From Antrihabitans auranticaus (GTDB taxonomy: Bacteria > Actinomycetota > Actinomycetes > Mycobacteriales > Mycobacteriaceae): DNA of 64,000 bases. The DNA lies in NCBI RefSeq assembly GCF_016481275.1, contig NZ_JAEMNW010000009.1, positions 62,001 through 126,000 of the forward strand, written 5' to 3'. Below are positions 26,558 through 34,555 of this stretch, piece after piece (the stretch's first letter is position 1; each line of letters opens with the position of its first letter). The notes beneath the pieces were generated by a model. The model was not told the DNA's origin. It did not search any database and saw nothing but the letters and a program-made list of their open reading frames with translations. The translations under genes were made by a program, and so were the position numbers.

Positions 26558-27790
26558 TCAGGCTCCGAGCACGAGGTGCAGCTGAAGCTCACCGACGAGG
26601 AATCCGAGCACGGCGCCGACGACGATGATCTTCCATTCGTCTTGTTTGAAAGCCGGCCGCAACAGGTCTTCGTACTCCTCGTTGGTCATCGTCACCATCT
26701 TCTCCTCCAAGAAGCTTGGCAAATCGACTGTGCCACCAGCGAGCCCGCTCAACTCGACGCCGCGAGTCTTGATCCGCTCGATTACCATTGCCGCCACTTT
26801 GCGCTTGACGCCCTGGTACTGGAAACCACCGACCAGTTTGACTACGGGCTTTGCGAAGCCGGCTTGATCGTCGACCGCGCGATCGACCTCGCGCTCGACC
26901 AGGAACAGGAACTGATCCGACTTGGGTCCGGTGAGCATCGCCTCGAGCATGTTCTCGGGCGTCAGAATCTCGGCGGCGACGATATGCGCGTAGTCGCGGG
27001 TGACTTCTGCGCGCCGCTTATGGAAGACGCCCTGCCACGTATAGCCGAGGATGCGCTTCGGCTTGGCCGGGCGGAAGATCATTTGCAGTGCGAGCCAGTC
27101 GGTTATCAGACCGGTCAGCGCACCGAACACCGGTAACACCCAGGGTGAATGCGTTGCGGCATAAGCGAACACCTGAACCACGCCGATCGCGAACCCGAAT
27201 GGTATCCCCACATTGCAGATGAAGCGGAGTTCCTTCTTGCCTGTGGTTCGGAACAGTCGCACCGTCAGCGCCTTGTCGCGCGTCATCGCATTGATCGCGA
27301 GCGCGCGGATGTCTATGACGTCGTCCACCTTTTCGCGCATCTCCCGCAACATTCGCTCCACGACTGCGGGCACGCTGTCGGTGACGCGATCGAGCAGGAG
27401 AGTCTTCACCGGTGGCGGCGTGACATCCCACAGCCCGGGTCGAGTCTCTTCGAATACCGCGACGGTGAGGTCTTCGACCATCTCGCGCATCGGATCGGCG
27501 AGCTTCACCATCATGTCGTCGACGTCGATGCGGTCGATGATTTCCTGTGGGTTGAGAATTCTGCCCATCAGCAGGTCGATGGCGATCGATGCGATGCGCT
27601 CGACGCCGCGCGGAACGATGCCCTGCCAACCGAGGAACGGTTTGATGCCGACGAACTCGAGCGGTCGGAACATCATTTCGACCGCGGCCAGTTTCGTCAC
27701 GTATCCGATGAACGCCGCGATGAACGGCATCGACGCATAGAGATACCAGTGATCCTGCAGATCTTGCACAAAGCTGTTCAGGACCCTCAC
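26558..27790 (-). CDS. DUF445-family membrane protein
   Basis: This 410-residue protein of the DUF445 family is anchored by an N-terminal helix (ASMPFIAAFIGYVTKLAAVE) and a C-terminal helix (IIVVGAVLGFLVGELQLHLV), with another hydrophobic segment near residues 190-240. The repeated GYVTKLAAVEMMFRP and ITDWLALQMIFRPAKPKR elements are the diagnostic internal duplication of the family. Its function is not established; related proteins affect membrane or sporulation processes. It starts a two-gene operon with the alpha/beta hydrolase. Two KstR-like palindromes lie 50 and 106 bases upstream of its GTG/ATG start region. Confidence 0.9.
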   Translation of the reverse strand: MRVLNSFVQDLQDHWYLYASMPFIAAFIGYVTKLAAVEMMFRPLEFVGIKPFLGWQGIVPRGVERIASIAIDLLMGRILNPQEIIDRIDVDDMMVKLADPMREMVEDLTVAVFEETRPGLWDVTPPPVKTLLLDRVTDSVPAVVERMLREMREKVDDVIDIRALAINAMTRDKALTVRLFRTTGKKELRFICNVGIPFGFAIGVVQVFAYAATHSPWVLPVFGALTGLITDWLALQMIFRPAKPKRILGYTWQGVFHKRRAEVTRDYAHIVAAEILTPENMLEAMLTGPKSDQFLFLVEREVDRAVDDQAGFAKPVVKLVGGFQYQGVKRKVAAMVIERIKTRGVELSGLAGGTVDLPSFLEEKMVTMTNEEYEDLLRPAFKQDEWKIIVVGAVLGFLVGELQLHLVLGA

Positions 27791-27839
27791 CCCATCGCTT
27801 CTGTTCGCGGTGTAACGACCCGCGAGCCTGTTCTTGTCC

Positions 27840-27853
27840 GAGAACTTGTTCTA
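27840..27853. promoter_or_regulatory. KstR-like operator half-match (site 1)
   Basis: GAGAACTTGTTCTA matches the KstR consensus TnnAACnnGTTnnA at all specified positions except the first T. It lies 50 bases upstream of the DUF445 start. KstR is the TetR-type repressor of sterol and lipid catabolism in mycobacteria and rhodococci. Confidence 0.55.
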
Positions 27854-27895
27854 ACAACGTCCGATTCTCGGCAGCCTGGTGTGAGTTTAGTACAG

Positions 27896-27909
27896 TAGAA
27901 CCTGTTCTA
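27896..27909. promoter_or_regulatory. KstR-like operator (site 2)
   Basis: TAGAACCTGTTCTA is a perfect palindrome with six-base arms and fits the KstR consensus TnnAACnnGTTnnA at every specified position. It lies 106 bases upstream of the DUF445 gene. Two sites in tandem make chance less likely. Another TetR-family regulator with a similar site is the main alternative. Confidence 0.65.
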
Positions 27910-27976
27910 GAAAGTCCGTGGCGTCAGCTGTGGATCACGGCAGCACGGGCGCTGCGGCTGCCAGGGGTGGATCACC

Positions 27977-28786
27977 TCACCCCGTGGTTCGGCGCCACTT
28001 CGTCCGGGTGTAGGCGACCCGGAAACCTTTACGCTCGGCGTTGCGCTGCGAGCCGCTGCCGGCTTCGGCCACCATCATGGCGAGGTCGCAGCCGCGCTCG
28101 TCGGCGAATCGCATCCTTTCGGCCAGGAGCGCGGCTTGCAGGCCGCGGCGCCGCAGCTCCGGCACGGTTGCCGATCCTGCGAACAGCGCGACGCCGTCAT
28201 GCAGGGTCAGGACTCCCGCTGCGCCCGCCAGCCCATCGAACTCTGCGACGAAACAGACGCTGTCGGCACGCTCGGCGGTGATCGCGCCGACCCCGCGGAG
28301 GAAATCCTCGAGTTCGGGGTGCTCGTGGGCCCAGCCGCGCGCACTGACGTCGCTCCATAATTCGGCCTCGCCGGCGTCGATCGTTCGCACGGTAACGCCT
28401 TGGGGGAGGGGAGTGTTCGGCGCCGAGACGTCCCGGTACACGACGTGGCTGACTTCGATTGGCAGGTAACTACGTTCGGCGAGCAATCGCAGTGCTCCGA
28501 CGCCGGCCAGCGGGCAGACCTCGTGATCTATTTCCGCACCTCGATCCAGGAAGAAGCGTTCGAACTCGTCGAGGGTCTGCGGAGTGAGTTCTTCGAAAAC
28601 GCCGAGCCCGAAACTCTGCGTGACGGGCGAGTCCACACCGTCGAACACCGCGAATGCGCCCCCGCGCTCGAGCCACTCGGCACCGCAGCTGGGATCGAGT
28701 CGGCGGTGTGCGGCAGCGAACGCCATGCAGCCGCGGCCCTCGGCGGCTTCGAGACGGCGGGCAAGGTCGAGATCCGAGAACGGCAT
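27977..28786 (-). CDS. GNAT N-acetyltransferase
   Basis: This 269-residue acetyltransferase starts at ATG 28786 (MPFSDLDLARRLEA). The C-terminal GNAT fold has the acetyl-CoA pyrophosphate-binding pattern ATVPELRRRGLQAALLAERM (R-x-x-G-x-G/A type), preceded by VCFVAEFDGLAGAAGVLTL. The N-terminal half is a degenerate GNAT-like domain often seen in this size class. The acceptor substrate is unknown. The methyltransferase gene diverges from it, with about 125 bases between starts. Confidence 0.87.
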   Translation of the reverse strand: MPFSDLDLARRLEAAEGRGCMAFAAAHRRLDPSCGAEWLERGGAFAVFDGVDSPVTQSFGLGVFEELTPQTLDEFERFFLDRGAEIDHEVCPLAGVGALRLLAERSYLPIEVSHVVYRDVSAPNTPLPQGVTVRTIDAGEAELWSDVSARGWAHEHPELEDFLRGVGAITAERADSVCFVAEFDGLAGAAGVLTLHDGVALFAGSATVPELRRRGLQAALLAERMRFADERGCDLAMMVAEAGSGSQRNAERKGFRVAYTRTKWRRTTG

Positions 28787-28909
28787 AGGTGTTGTGTTTA
28801 CAGGCGATCGACCAATCGGTGCAATGTACTTTCGCATGAACGATCCATCGGCGAATCTCGTATCCAGGACAGGCAACATCGACTCATCGCGGACAAACGG
28901 AGGCAGGGC

Positions 28910-29759
28910 GTGGGCGAGTTCGATCTCACGAACGACAAGCAGGCGATCGCATGGGACGGTGATGCCGGCGCGTACTGGGCCGCCAACGCCGCACAATTGG
29001 ACCGATCGCTCGCGGGCTACACCGCGCGCTTTCTGACGGCCGCGGCAATCGAGCCTACCGATCGGGTACTCGACATAGGTTGTGGCACAGGACAAACCAC
29101 GCGCGCGGCAGCAGAAGCGGCGTTCGAGGGCTCCGCGTTGGGTGTGGATCTCTCGCTCCGAATGATCGAGCATGCCCGCGAGCTCGCGAACGCGCGGGGG
29201 ATTGCCAACGCCGAGTTCGAGCAGGGCGATGTTCAGATTCACCCCTTTCTCAGTGCCTCTATCGACGTCGCAATTTCGCGCACCGGCTGCATGTTCTTCG
29301 GTCGACCCGACGTCGCGTATGCGAATATCGCTCGTGCGTTGCGGCCGGGCGGGCGCATGGCGCTGCTGGTCTGGCAGAGCGTCGACCGGAACGAATGGTT
29401 CAGCGAACTCATGACCGCGCTCAACGGTCGCCCGCTCACGCCACCGCCCGACGAACCGGGACCGTTCGCCTTCGCCGATCCGAATCGGGTCACCGCGATC
29501 CTTACCGCGGCGGGGTTCGTCGACGTCGATTTCGAAGACGTCCGCGCGTCGAATCATTTCGGCGACGACGCGGCCACGGCGGAAACGTTCGTACTCGGCC
29601 TGCTCGATTGGCTCATTCGAGACCTCGACGATGCCGGTCGCGAACGTGCCCGGGAACGCCTGCGCACGACACTCGCCGCTCATGACGAGCGAGGGCGTCA
29701 TGTTCGGGTCTGCCGCATGGCTGATCACGTGCCGGAAAGCAGAGGCCCGCAGCACCTGA
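28910..29759 (+). CDS. SAM-dependent class I methyltransferase, 3' frameshift
   Basis: This methyltransferase starts at GTG 28910 behind GGAGG. SAM-binding motif I is VLDIGCGTGQTTRAAAEAA, motif II LGVDLSLRMIEHAR, motif III FEQGDVQIHPF and the post-motif RALRPGGRMALLVWQS. It reads well to about residue 258 (TLAAHD). The unshifted frame then runs on to 29938 through non-protein-like sequence overlapping the next gene. A one-base shift between about 29680 and 29700 gives EGVMFGSAAWLITCRKA and a stop at 29757-29759, the ending expected for the family. Substrate unknown. Either a real mutation or a sequencing indel is possible. Confidence 0.82.
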
Positions 29760-29789
29760 TCGTTATAGGTGCTGCCTATCATCGCGACA

Positions 29790-30539
29790 ATGACGTGGTT
29801 ACAGGGTTGGTGGCACAACGAGGTAGTCGATGGCTACAAGGGCCCGCTGCTGGCAGGGTTTGTCGTATTCATTGTGACTTTCCTGGTTACCCGCACGATC
29901 ACGCGGCTGATCCGGGCCGGTCGGGGGCCGTTTCATAACATCAGCAGCGGCGGCGTCCATATGCACCACTCCACACCTGGTGTCATTCTGCTGATAGTCG
30001 GCGGTTTCATGGGGGTCGGCGCCCCGCCGCTGTCGGGTTGGACATACGCAGCGGCCGTGCTGGTCGGCGCCGGTTCGTCGCTGGTACTGGACGAGTTCGC
30101 GATGATCTTCCGGCTGCAAGACGTGTATTGGTCGCAGGAAGGCCAGCTTTCGGTCAACATGGTCACCCTCGCTGCCGCGTGCGTCGGCTTCGCAGTATGC
30201 GGGTTGTCGCCCGTCGGTGTGAACGGCCTCGCCGGCACCGAAGTTGTTGTGCGTGGCGGGCTCGTCAGTGCGCTAATGGTGAACCTGTTGTTGGTGACGC
30301 TCACCGCCCTGAAGGGCAAATACCCGACGGCGTTGATCGGCCTGTTCGTTTCCCCGGTGGCGTGGGTCGCGGCAGCTCGCCTTGCGCGCCCGACCTCGCC
30401 CTGGGCGCGGTGGCGCTACTCAGCGAAGGAGTTGGCGCACGCTCGACGGCGCGCTGCCGCGTTCGACGATCGCTGGGCCCCCGTCCGGCGGCACTGGGAC
30501 GACTTCATCGGCGGTGCCCCGACACAGGCCCCGCAGTGA
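29790..30539 (+). CDS. Polytopic membrane protein of unknown function
   Basis: This 249-residue protein starts at ATG 29790 (MTWLQGWWHNEVVDG). It has about six hydrophobic helices: near residues 18-38, 63-83, 87-107, 128-150, 163-185 and 190-205. A His-rich segment SSGGVHMHHSTPG sits before the second helix and could bind metal. The basic C-terminal tail (WRYSAKELAHARRRAAAFDD) is probably cytoplasmic. No named family is recognised. It follows the methyltransferase closely on the same strand and converges with the fasciclin gene across a hairpin. Confidence 0.7.
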   Translation: MTWLQGWWHNEVVDGYKGPLLAGFVVFIVTFLVTRTITRLIRAGRGPFHNISSGGVHMHHSTPGVILLIVGGFMGVGAPPLSGWTYAAAVLVGAGSSLVLDEFAMIFRLQDVYWSQEGQLSVNMVTLAAACVGFAVCGLSPVGVNGLAGTEVVVRGGLVSALMVNLLLVTLTALKGKYPTALIGLFVSPVAWVAAARLARPTSPWARWRYSAKELAHARRRAAAFDDRWAPVRRHWDDFIGGAPTQAPQ

Positions 30540-30549
30540 CGCCGGCACA

Positions 30550-30571
30550 GTGCCGCTCGGCCGAGCGGCAC
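30550..30571. terminator. Palindromic hairpin between convergent genes
   Basis: GTGCCGCTCGG at 30550-30560 is followed immediately by its exact complement CCGAGCGGCAC at 30561-30571. The GC-rich stem lies between the stop of the membrane protein gene (30539) and the stop of the fasciclin gene (30580), so it probably terminates transcription from both sides. Confidence 0.75.
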
Positions 30572-30579
30572 GTGTGTCT

Positions 30580-31248
30580 CTACTGTGGCGTGAGGACCGA
30601 ATCAATCAGGTAGACAGTGGCATTCGCGGTACTGACCCCACCGCAGATGACTGCGGCGTCGTTGACCTTCAGGCTGTCGCCCGACCCTGTGACGTTCACC
30701 GTGCCGCCCTCGACCGTCGTCTGCGTGCCTGCGATCGCGTCCGGCGCGATCCGGCCCGGAACCACGTGGTAGGTGAGGATCTTTTCGAGAGTTGCCTTGT
30801 CGGTCTTCAGGGTTTCCAGAGTCGCAGGATCGACCTTGGCGAAGGCGTCGTCGACCGGGGCGAAGACGGTGAACTCGCCGCCGTTGAGGGTGTCGACCAG
30901 GTTGACCTGCGGATTCAGTTGTCCCGACACCGCTGCGGTCAGGGTGGTCAGGATCGGGTTGTTGGATGCCGCGACCGCGACCGGCTCGGCAGCCATGCCT
31001 TCGACCGACCCGGGGCCGGTGGGAACCTGCTCGGCATATCCCGCGCAGCCTGGACCCACCAGGCTGGCTCCGGCGGCTTCGGCACCCGACGAGGGCGCCA
31101 TGGATCCCGTCGTCATCGCCGCGGCCGACGTCGTTGCGGACTCGGCAGAATCCGAAGACGAGTCGTCCGACGAACATGCTGTGCCGCCGAACAAAGCCAG
31201 CGCTCCTACGCCGAGTACTGCCGCAGCCATTCTTGCGTTGGTTCTCAC
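30580..31248 (-). CDS. Fasciclin-domain lipoprotein (MPT70/MPT83-like)
   Basis: This 222-residue exported protein starts at GTG 31248, preceded by AAGGAA. The signal peptide ends in a GTAC lipobox-like site (Cys25), followed by a Ser/Ala-rich linker. The single fasciclin (FAS1) domain runs from [13 protein letters not shown], through [15 protein letters not shown] and the H box [11 protein letters not shown], to [11 protein letters not shown]. Mycobacterial relatives MPT70 and MPT83 are secreted or surface-anchored antigens implicated in adhesion. Its upstream region carries repeated GATGC boxes shared with the neighbouring MerR-type regulator gene. Confidence 0.92.
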   Translation of the reverse strand: MRTNARMAAAVLGVGALALFGGTACSSDDSSSDSAESATTSAAAMTTGSMAPSSGAEAAGASLVGPGCAGYAEQVPTGPGSVEGMAAEPVAVAASNNPILTTLTAAVSGQLNPQVNLVDTLNGGEFTVFAPVDDAFAKVDPATLETLKTDKATLEKILTYHVVPGRIAPDAIAGTQTTVEGGTVNVTGSGDSLKVNDAAVICGGVSTANATVYLIDSVLTPQ

Positions 31249-31295
31249 GGTGTTCCTTCTTTCCTGATGCACACGGGAGCGGGTTCGCCACCGAA

Positions 31296-31371
31296 ACGAT
31301 GCATAAACGATGCATGCTGACCTGTTCCAGTGTGACACCGATCACGAGAAATTGCATCGTTTACGCATCGA
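31296..31371. promoter_or_regulatory. Repeated GATGC-box operator upstream of the fasciclin gene
   Basis: Two exact direct copies of ACGATGCAT lie at 31296-31304 and 31307-31315 (11-base period). In inverted orientation, TTGCATCGT at 31352 and ACGCATCGA at 31363 repeat the core GCATCG with the same 11-base period. A similar pair lies upstream of the MerR-type gene. The phasing to one helical turn and the shared presence point to sites for that regulator. Confidence 0.65.
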
Positions 31372-31388
31372 TTACTTTTCGTTGGGGT

Positions 31389-32267
31389 TCACAGCAGTTG
31401 ATCGACGGCGTCGCGCAGTCCGTTCACCCAGCGCGCCGGTTTCGGTAGCTCGACCGCGTCCCATCCAGGTCCTGCCACGAGCGCGCCGACATCGGCCTCG
31501 AGGATCGCGCGCACCGCGTCGACGTCCGCAGTACGTGAGGTCTGCGCCCACAGCACGACTTTGGCGACTCCGCGGCGATGAACGAGCAGGTCGGTCAGTG
31601 CCGCGTGCGGCACGGAAGCGCCGAGCATGAGGACGGCGACACCGTTCTCGCACAGCGCCGCCCGCAACGCCTCGAGCGGAAGGCTGTGTGACTCTTCGTC
31701 TGTGCACGCCAGTACCACGGTCGCGGCAGCCTCGCCGGGCAGGAGTTGGACGCGCTGCAGGCAGCGGGTCACGATCCAGGACAACATGTGTTCGACATCG
31801 ATGCAGTTCTGCCCAGCCGTTTGGCGGGCGTCGATCGCGTTGAAAACCGGACGGCACAACGAATCCCACGTCTCGATCACCCCGTGGTGGACGAGGTGAT
31901 CGTCCACGATCCGAGTGGCCGCTGGTGCGTCCAGGCGCAACGCGGCGGCGAGGAGTGCGCCGGAATCGGTCGGCGGACGCGGGTTCGCGGCGATAGCTTT
32001 ACGAGCCGCCTGCGCGGGAGTCTGCCCCTCGTCGATCAAGGCATGCATGCGTTGGAGGACAGCGATGTCGGCGTCGGTGTAGAGGCGGTGCCGGCCAGGG
32101 CGATGGCTTGTCGGACCGATGCCGTAGCGGCGAGTCCAACTGCGCAAGGTCGCTGTCGGAATCCCGAGCAAACGCGCCACCGCGCGAACGGTGTAGGCCG
32201 AAGATTCCAGCTCTGGATCGTGGGCGTCGACGGCGGATTCGCCCGCATTCCGCTTCTTCAGGTTCAA
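31389..32267 (-). CDS. MerR-type regulator with B12-binding-like domain (LitR/CarH family)
   Basis: This 292-residue regulator has an N-terminal MerR HTH (YTVRAVARLLGIPTATLRSW, then RRYGIGPTSHRPGRHRLYT), a helical bundle and a C-terminal cobalamin-binding-like Rossmann domain (TDEESHSLPLEALRAAL, VLMLGASVPHAALTDL). LitR/CarH proteins repress light-induced genes using adenosylcobalamin as a light sensor. The helical bundle keeps E159-H160, but the Trp of the CarH W-x9-EH motif is Gln149 here; His194 is a plausible cobalt ligand. It may therefore bind B12 without the usual photochemistry. The TTG start follows GAGGAG at an unusually short distance, so the start is uncertain. The same boxes lie upstream of this gene and of the fasciclin gene. 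Confidence 0.82.
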   Translation of the reverse strand: MNLKKRNAGESAVDAHDPELESSAYTVRAVARLLGIPTATLRSWTRRYGIGPTSHRPGRHRLYTDADIAVLQRMHALIDEGQTPAQAARKAIAANPRPPTDSGALLAAALRLDAPAATRIVDDHLVHHGVIETWDSLCRPVFNAIDARQTAGQNCIDVEHMLSWIVTRCLQRVQLLPGEAAATVVLACTDEESHSLPLEALRAALCENGVAVLMLGASVPHAALTDLLVHRRGVAKVVLWAQTSRTADVDAVRAILEADVGALVAGPGWDAVELPKPARWVNGLRDAVDQLL

Positions 32268-32421
32268 TGCTCCTCTTCCGCCGTTCGATGAGCTCTCGAC
32301 CGTCCGAATTACCGTCGGGCTCGGCCGGCAGAGGCGCGCGCGGCGTCTGGCGGAGTCGGGACCCTCCGATCCGCACCTTTGTCGCAGAACAATTGGCGCG
32401 TGTGAAGATCATACGTCGAAT

Positions 32422-32440
32422 CGATGCATAAGTGATGCGT
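32422..32440. promoter_or_regulatory. GATGC-box pair upstream of the MerR/B12 regulator
   Basis: CGATGCAT at 32422-32429 and TGATGCGT at 32433-32440 repeat the core GATGC with an 11-base period, exactly as upstream of the fasciclin gene. The site is about 155 bases before the regulator's presumed start, suggesting autoregulation. Confidence 0.6.
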
Positions 32441-32514
32441 ACGGCGTAGATGGCGCGCTGGACCTGGACTTTTCGGACAAGTCGCCGCCATGACCGCCCG
32501 ACGCCTGGCCGAGA

Positions 32515-33108
32515 CTATCCGGCTCGTACCGGATAACGAAGGTGGATGACGCGGTCGCCTTCGACGACTCGAGGGTTTTCGAGGACGGTCTGGTCGGTGA
32601 CGACATCGCCGAAAAACCGTTTGCCGGCTCCGAGTACTACGGGCACGAGATCGATGTCGACCATGTCGACGAGTCCGGCTGAAAAGGCCTGGGCGCCGAC
32701 GTTGCCCGCACTGATCGACACGTCGCGATCGCCGGCGAAGACCTTGGCTTGCTCGATCGCGCTGCGGACGCCGTCGGTGACGAAGGTGAACGGCGCGTCC
32801 GGGAACAGCCAATCGGTGGGGGCGTCGTGAGTGACCACGAACACCGCACCGCCCGCGGCGGGCCTGCCGTGCCAGCCGTTGGTGAGGTCGAACAGGTGGC
32901 GGCCGATGACCGCGGCGCCGACCTGCGGCCAGGTTTCGTTCATGTAGTCGGCGCTGGCGCGGCTGACGTGAAAGGTTCGCTCCGGATCGCCGGGGGCGGT
33001 AGCTACGTCGCCGTTGCCGTACCAGTCGAACATGGGTCCGACGCGGTCGTGCGGGTCGGCGATGAAACCGTCGAGCGACATCACGGCCGACATCACCACC
33101 CTGCCCAT
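32515..33108 (-). CDS. Dihydrofolate reductase-family protein (RibD C-terminal type)
   Basis: This 197-residue reductase of the RibD-C/DHFR superfamily has SAVMSLDGFIADPHD at the N-terminus, AAVIGRHLFDLTNGWHG and VFVVTHDAP in the middle, and the NADPH-binding VSISAGNVGAQAFSAGLVD and PVVLGAGKRFF. Such stand-alone members reduce pterin-like or unknown substrates. It is the last gene of an ArsR-SRPBCC-reductase operon; its ATG lies one base after the SRPBCC stop. Confidence 0.92.
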   Translation of the reverse strand: MGRVVMSAVMSLDGFIADPHDRVGPMFDWYGNGDVATAPGDPERTFHVSRASADYMNETWPQVGAAVIGRHLFDLTNGWHGRPAAGGAVFVVTHDAPTDWLFPDAPFTFVTDGVRSAIEQAKVFAGDRDVSISAGNVGAQAFSAGLVDMVDIDLVPVVLGAGKRFFGDVVTDQTVLENPRVVEGDRVIHLRYPVRAG

Positions 33109-33109
33109 G

Positions 33110-33577
33110 TCACCACTGCCTGGCGAGCACTGCGTCGAGTGCCGCGTAGCTCTCGTTCATCCCGGATTCCATTCCGGAGGACAGCATGCCGTCGCGCTCC
33201 TCTTGGGTGAGGAACTGGCTCACCACAACAAGTTTCGTGGTCTCGTCGCCGAGGTCGACAAACGTATTTGTCTCGACGAGGACGTGTCCTGGTTGGCCGT
33301 CCCATTCGAATGTGTAGGACAGTCGGTCCTCCGGGCTGATCTCGCGGAAACGTCCCTCGAACCCGAAAGTGTCACCGTCGGCGCGCTCCACGAACCGCCA
33401 ATGGCCGCCGCGCTCGAACTCCCAGCGCTCGATGTCCATGTCGTTGCCTCGCGCCCACCATTGGGCAAGCAGGTCCGGCTTGGTGAATGCCGCCCAGACT
33501 CGGCTTCGCGGCGCGGCGAAGACCCGCTCCACGTGGATTTCGCGTTCGATGGCGGTCGAGACTGTACTCGTGGTCAT
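33110..33577 (-). CDS. SRPBCC (AHSA1-like) protein
   Basis: This 155-residue START/Bet v1-like protein is of the AHSA1 type, with a hydrophobic ligand cavity. It shows FAAPRSRVWAAFTKPDLLAQ, WWARGNDMDIERWEFERGG, GRFREISPEDRLSYTFEWDG and a C-terminal helix GMNESYAALDAVLA. ATG 33577 follows AGGAG and starts two bases after the ArsR stop. ArsR-AHSA1-DHFR trios are common in actinobacteria, where the ArsR protein represses the set; the ligand is not known. Confidence 0.92.
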   Translation of the reverse strand: MTTSTVSTAIEREIHVERVFAAPRSRVWAAFTKPDLLAQWWARGNDMDIERWEFERGGHWRFVERADGDTFGFEGRFREISPEDRLSYTFEWDGQPGHVLVETNTFVDLGDETTKLVVVSQFLTQEERDGMLSSGMESGMNESYAALDAVLARQW

Positions 33578-33579
33578 TG

Positions 33580-33909
33580 CTACTCCTCGGTCCGTCGCAG
33601 AAATCGTTCGAGACGGTCCAGTCGCTGCCCCAAAGCGCGCTGGTAGGAACTGATCCATTCGGCCTCCTGCGCAAGCGCATTCGTGCCGAGCGTGCAGTAG
33701 CGCACCCGCCCGCGCTTCTCGGTGGAGACGAGTCCGGCGTCTTCGAGCAGTTGCACGTGCTTCTTGATGCCGGTCAGCGTCATCTCGAAGCGGTCAGCGA
33801 GATCGCTGATCGTTCGAGACCCGTCGCCGAGCAGGTCGACGATGCCGCGGCGGGTCGGGTCGGCCAGCGCGGCGAATGTGTTGTCTAGGGCGGAATACTG
33901 AACCATCAA
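33580..33909 (-). CDS. ArsR-family transcriptional repressor
   Basis: This 109-residue winged-helix repressor reads MVQYSALDNTFAALADPTRR at the start, then RTISDLADRFEMTLTGIKKH as the recognition HTH and KRGRVRYCTLGT as the wing. It lacks the Cys metal-binding motif of ArsR/SmtB metal sensors, which fits the subgroup paired with AHSA1 proteins. It is the first gene of the three-gene operon and probably autoregulates it. Confidence 0.93.
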   Translation of the reverse strand: MMVQYSALDNTFAALADPTRRGIVDLLGDGSRTISDLADRFEMTLTGIKKHVQLLEDAGLVSTEKRGRVRYCTLGTNALAQEAEWISSYQRALGQRLDRLERFLRRTEE

Positions 33910-34279
33910 GTTCAGTATTGCAACAGGGTGTGGACGGTGTCAACGGTCTGGGTTGTCCGCAGTGGACTCCTCGGCCACGCCAAGCGTGCTGTTCGCGACG
34001 TCACGCGCGCCGCTGCGGAAGCTGCTCGTGCGGCCGGCGAGCTCGGTCGGCAGCCGAGCGAAGCCCAAGCAAGGTAGTCATCCGACGTGACGCGTAGATG
34101 ACGTCGGGTGAACGTGCCGGTGAACATCGGGCTGCTGGTGCAGGCTGAACCGCCCACCGCGGAACCTGTTGTAGTGCAAGCGTAAAGCCGTGATTTTAAA
34201 TGTTGCGGCGGGGAGCAGTCTCTGAGAGCCTTTGGCGGCGAACTCGGTGATCGCCGTGTTCTGACGACTCGAGGAGACA
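33910..34279. other. Intergenic interval with stem-loop
   Basis: No protein-like ORF with a ribosome binding site is seen. An 11-base inverted repeat (TCATCCGACGT at 34078-34088 and ACGTCGGGTGA at 34101-34111, one G-T pair) could form a stem with a 12-base loop. The interval holds divergent promoters for the ArsR operon and the small secreted protein; 34240-34279 is the likely leader of the latter. Confidence 0.45.
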
Positions 34280-34285
34280 GTGAGA

Positions 34286-34531
34286 ATGATCAAGAAGCTT
34301 GCCGTTGTGTCAGCAATAGCCGCCGGCACGTTTTTCGCCGGCGCAGCGACCGCAGCTGCCGCGCAGCCCGCGGCACCGGGCCCGGATGACTTGGTTGTCG
34401 GCGTCGTGCCGGGAGTGACCTACATTTCGTATGCAACCGGAGAAGCGGCGTTTCTGTCCGGCGCGGGCTCGGTTATCTACGACAACACCGGCTACCACGT
34501 AGTCGACGCCACGGGTGCGCCGGTCTTCTGA
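34286..34531 (+). CDS. Small secreted protein
   Basis: This 81-residue protein begins MIKKLAVVSAIAAGTFFAG and has a clear Sec signal peptide with likely cleavage after ATAAAAQ (about residue 26). The mature part is roughly 55 residues, with GVVPGVTYISYATGEAAFLS and ending VDATGAPVF; it contains no Cys. GAGGAG about ten bases upstream serves ATG 34286; the GTG at 34280 is too close to it. No family or function is recognised. Confidence 0.75.
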   Translation: MIKKLAVVSAIAAGTFFAGAATAAAAQPAAPGPDDLVVGVVPGVTYISYATGEAAFLSGAGSVIYDNTGYHVVDATGAPVF

Positions 34532-34555
34532 CGCCGAGCGTACGGTGACGGCGCG

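Noticed and set aside
33910-34279. Stem-loop at 34078-34111 as a terminator or riboswitch
   Set aside because: It is not downstream of a gene on either strand and no known riboswitch core was recognised; kept only as a note on the interval.
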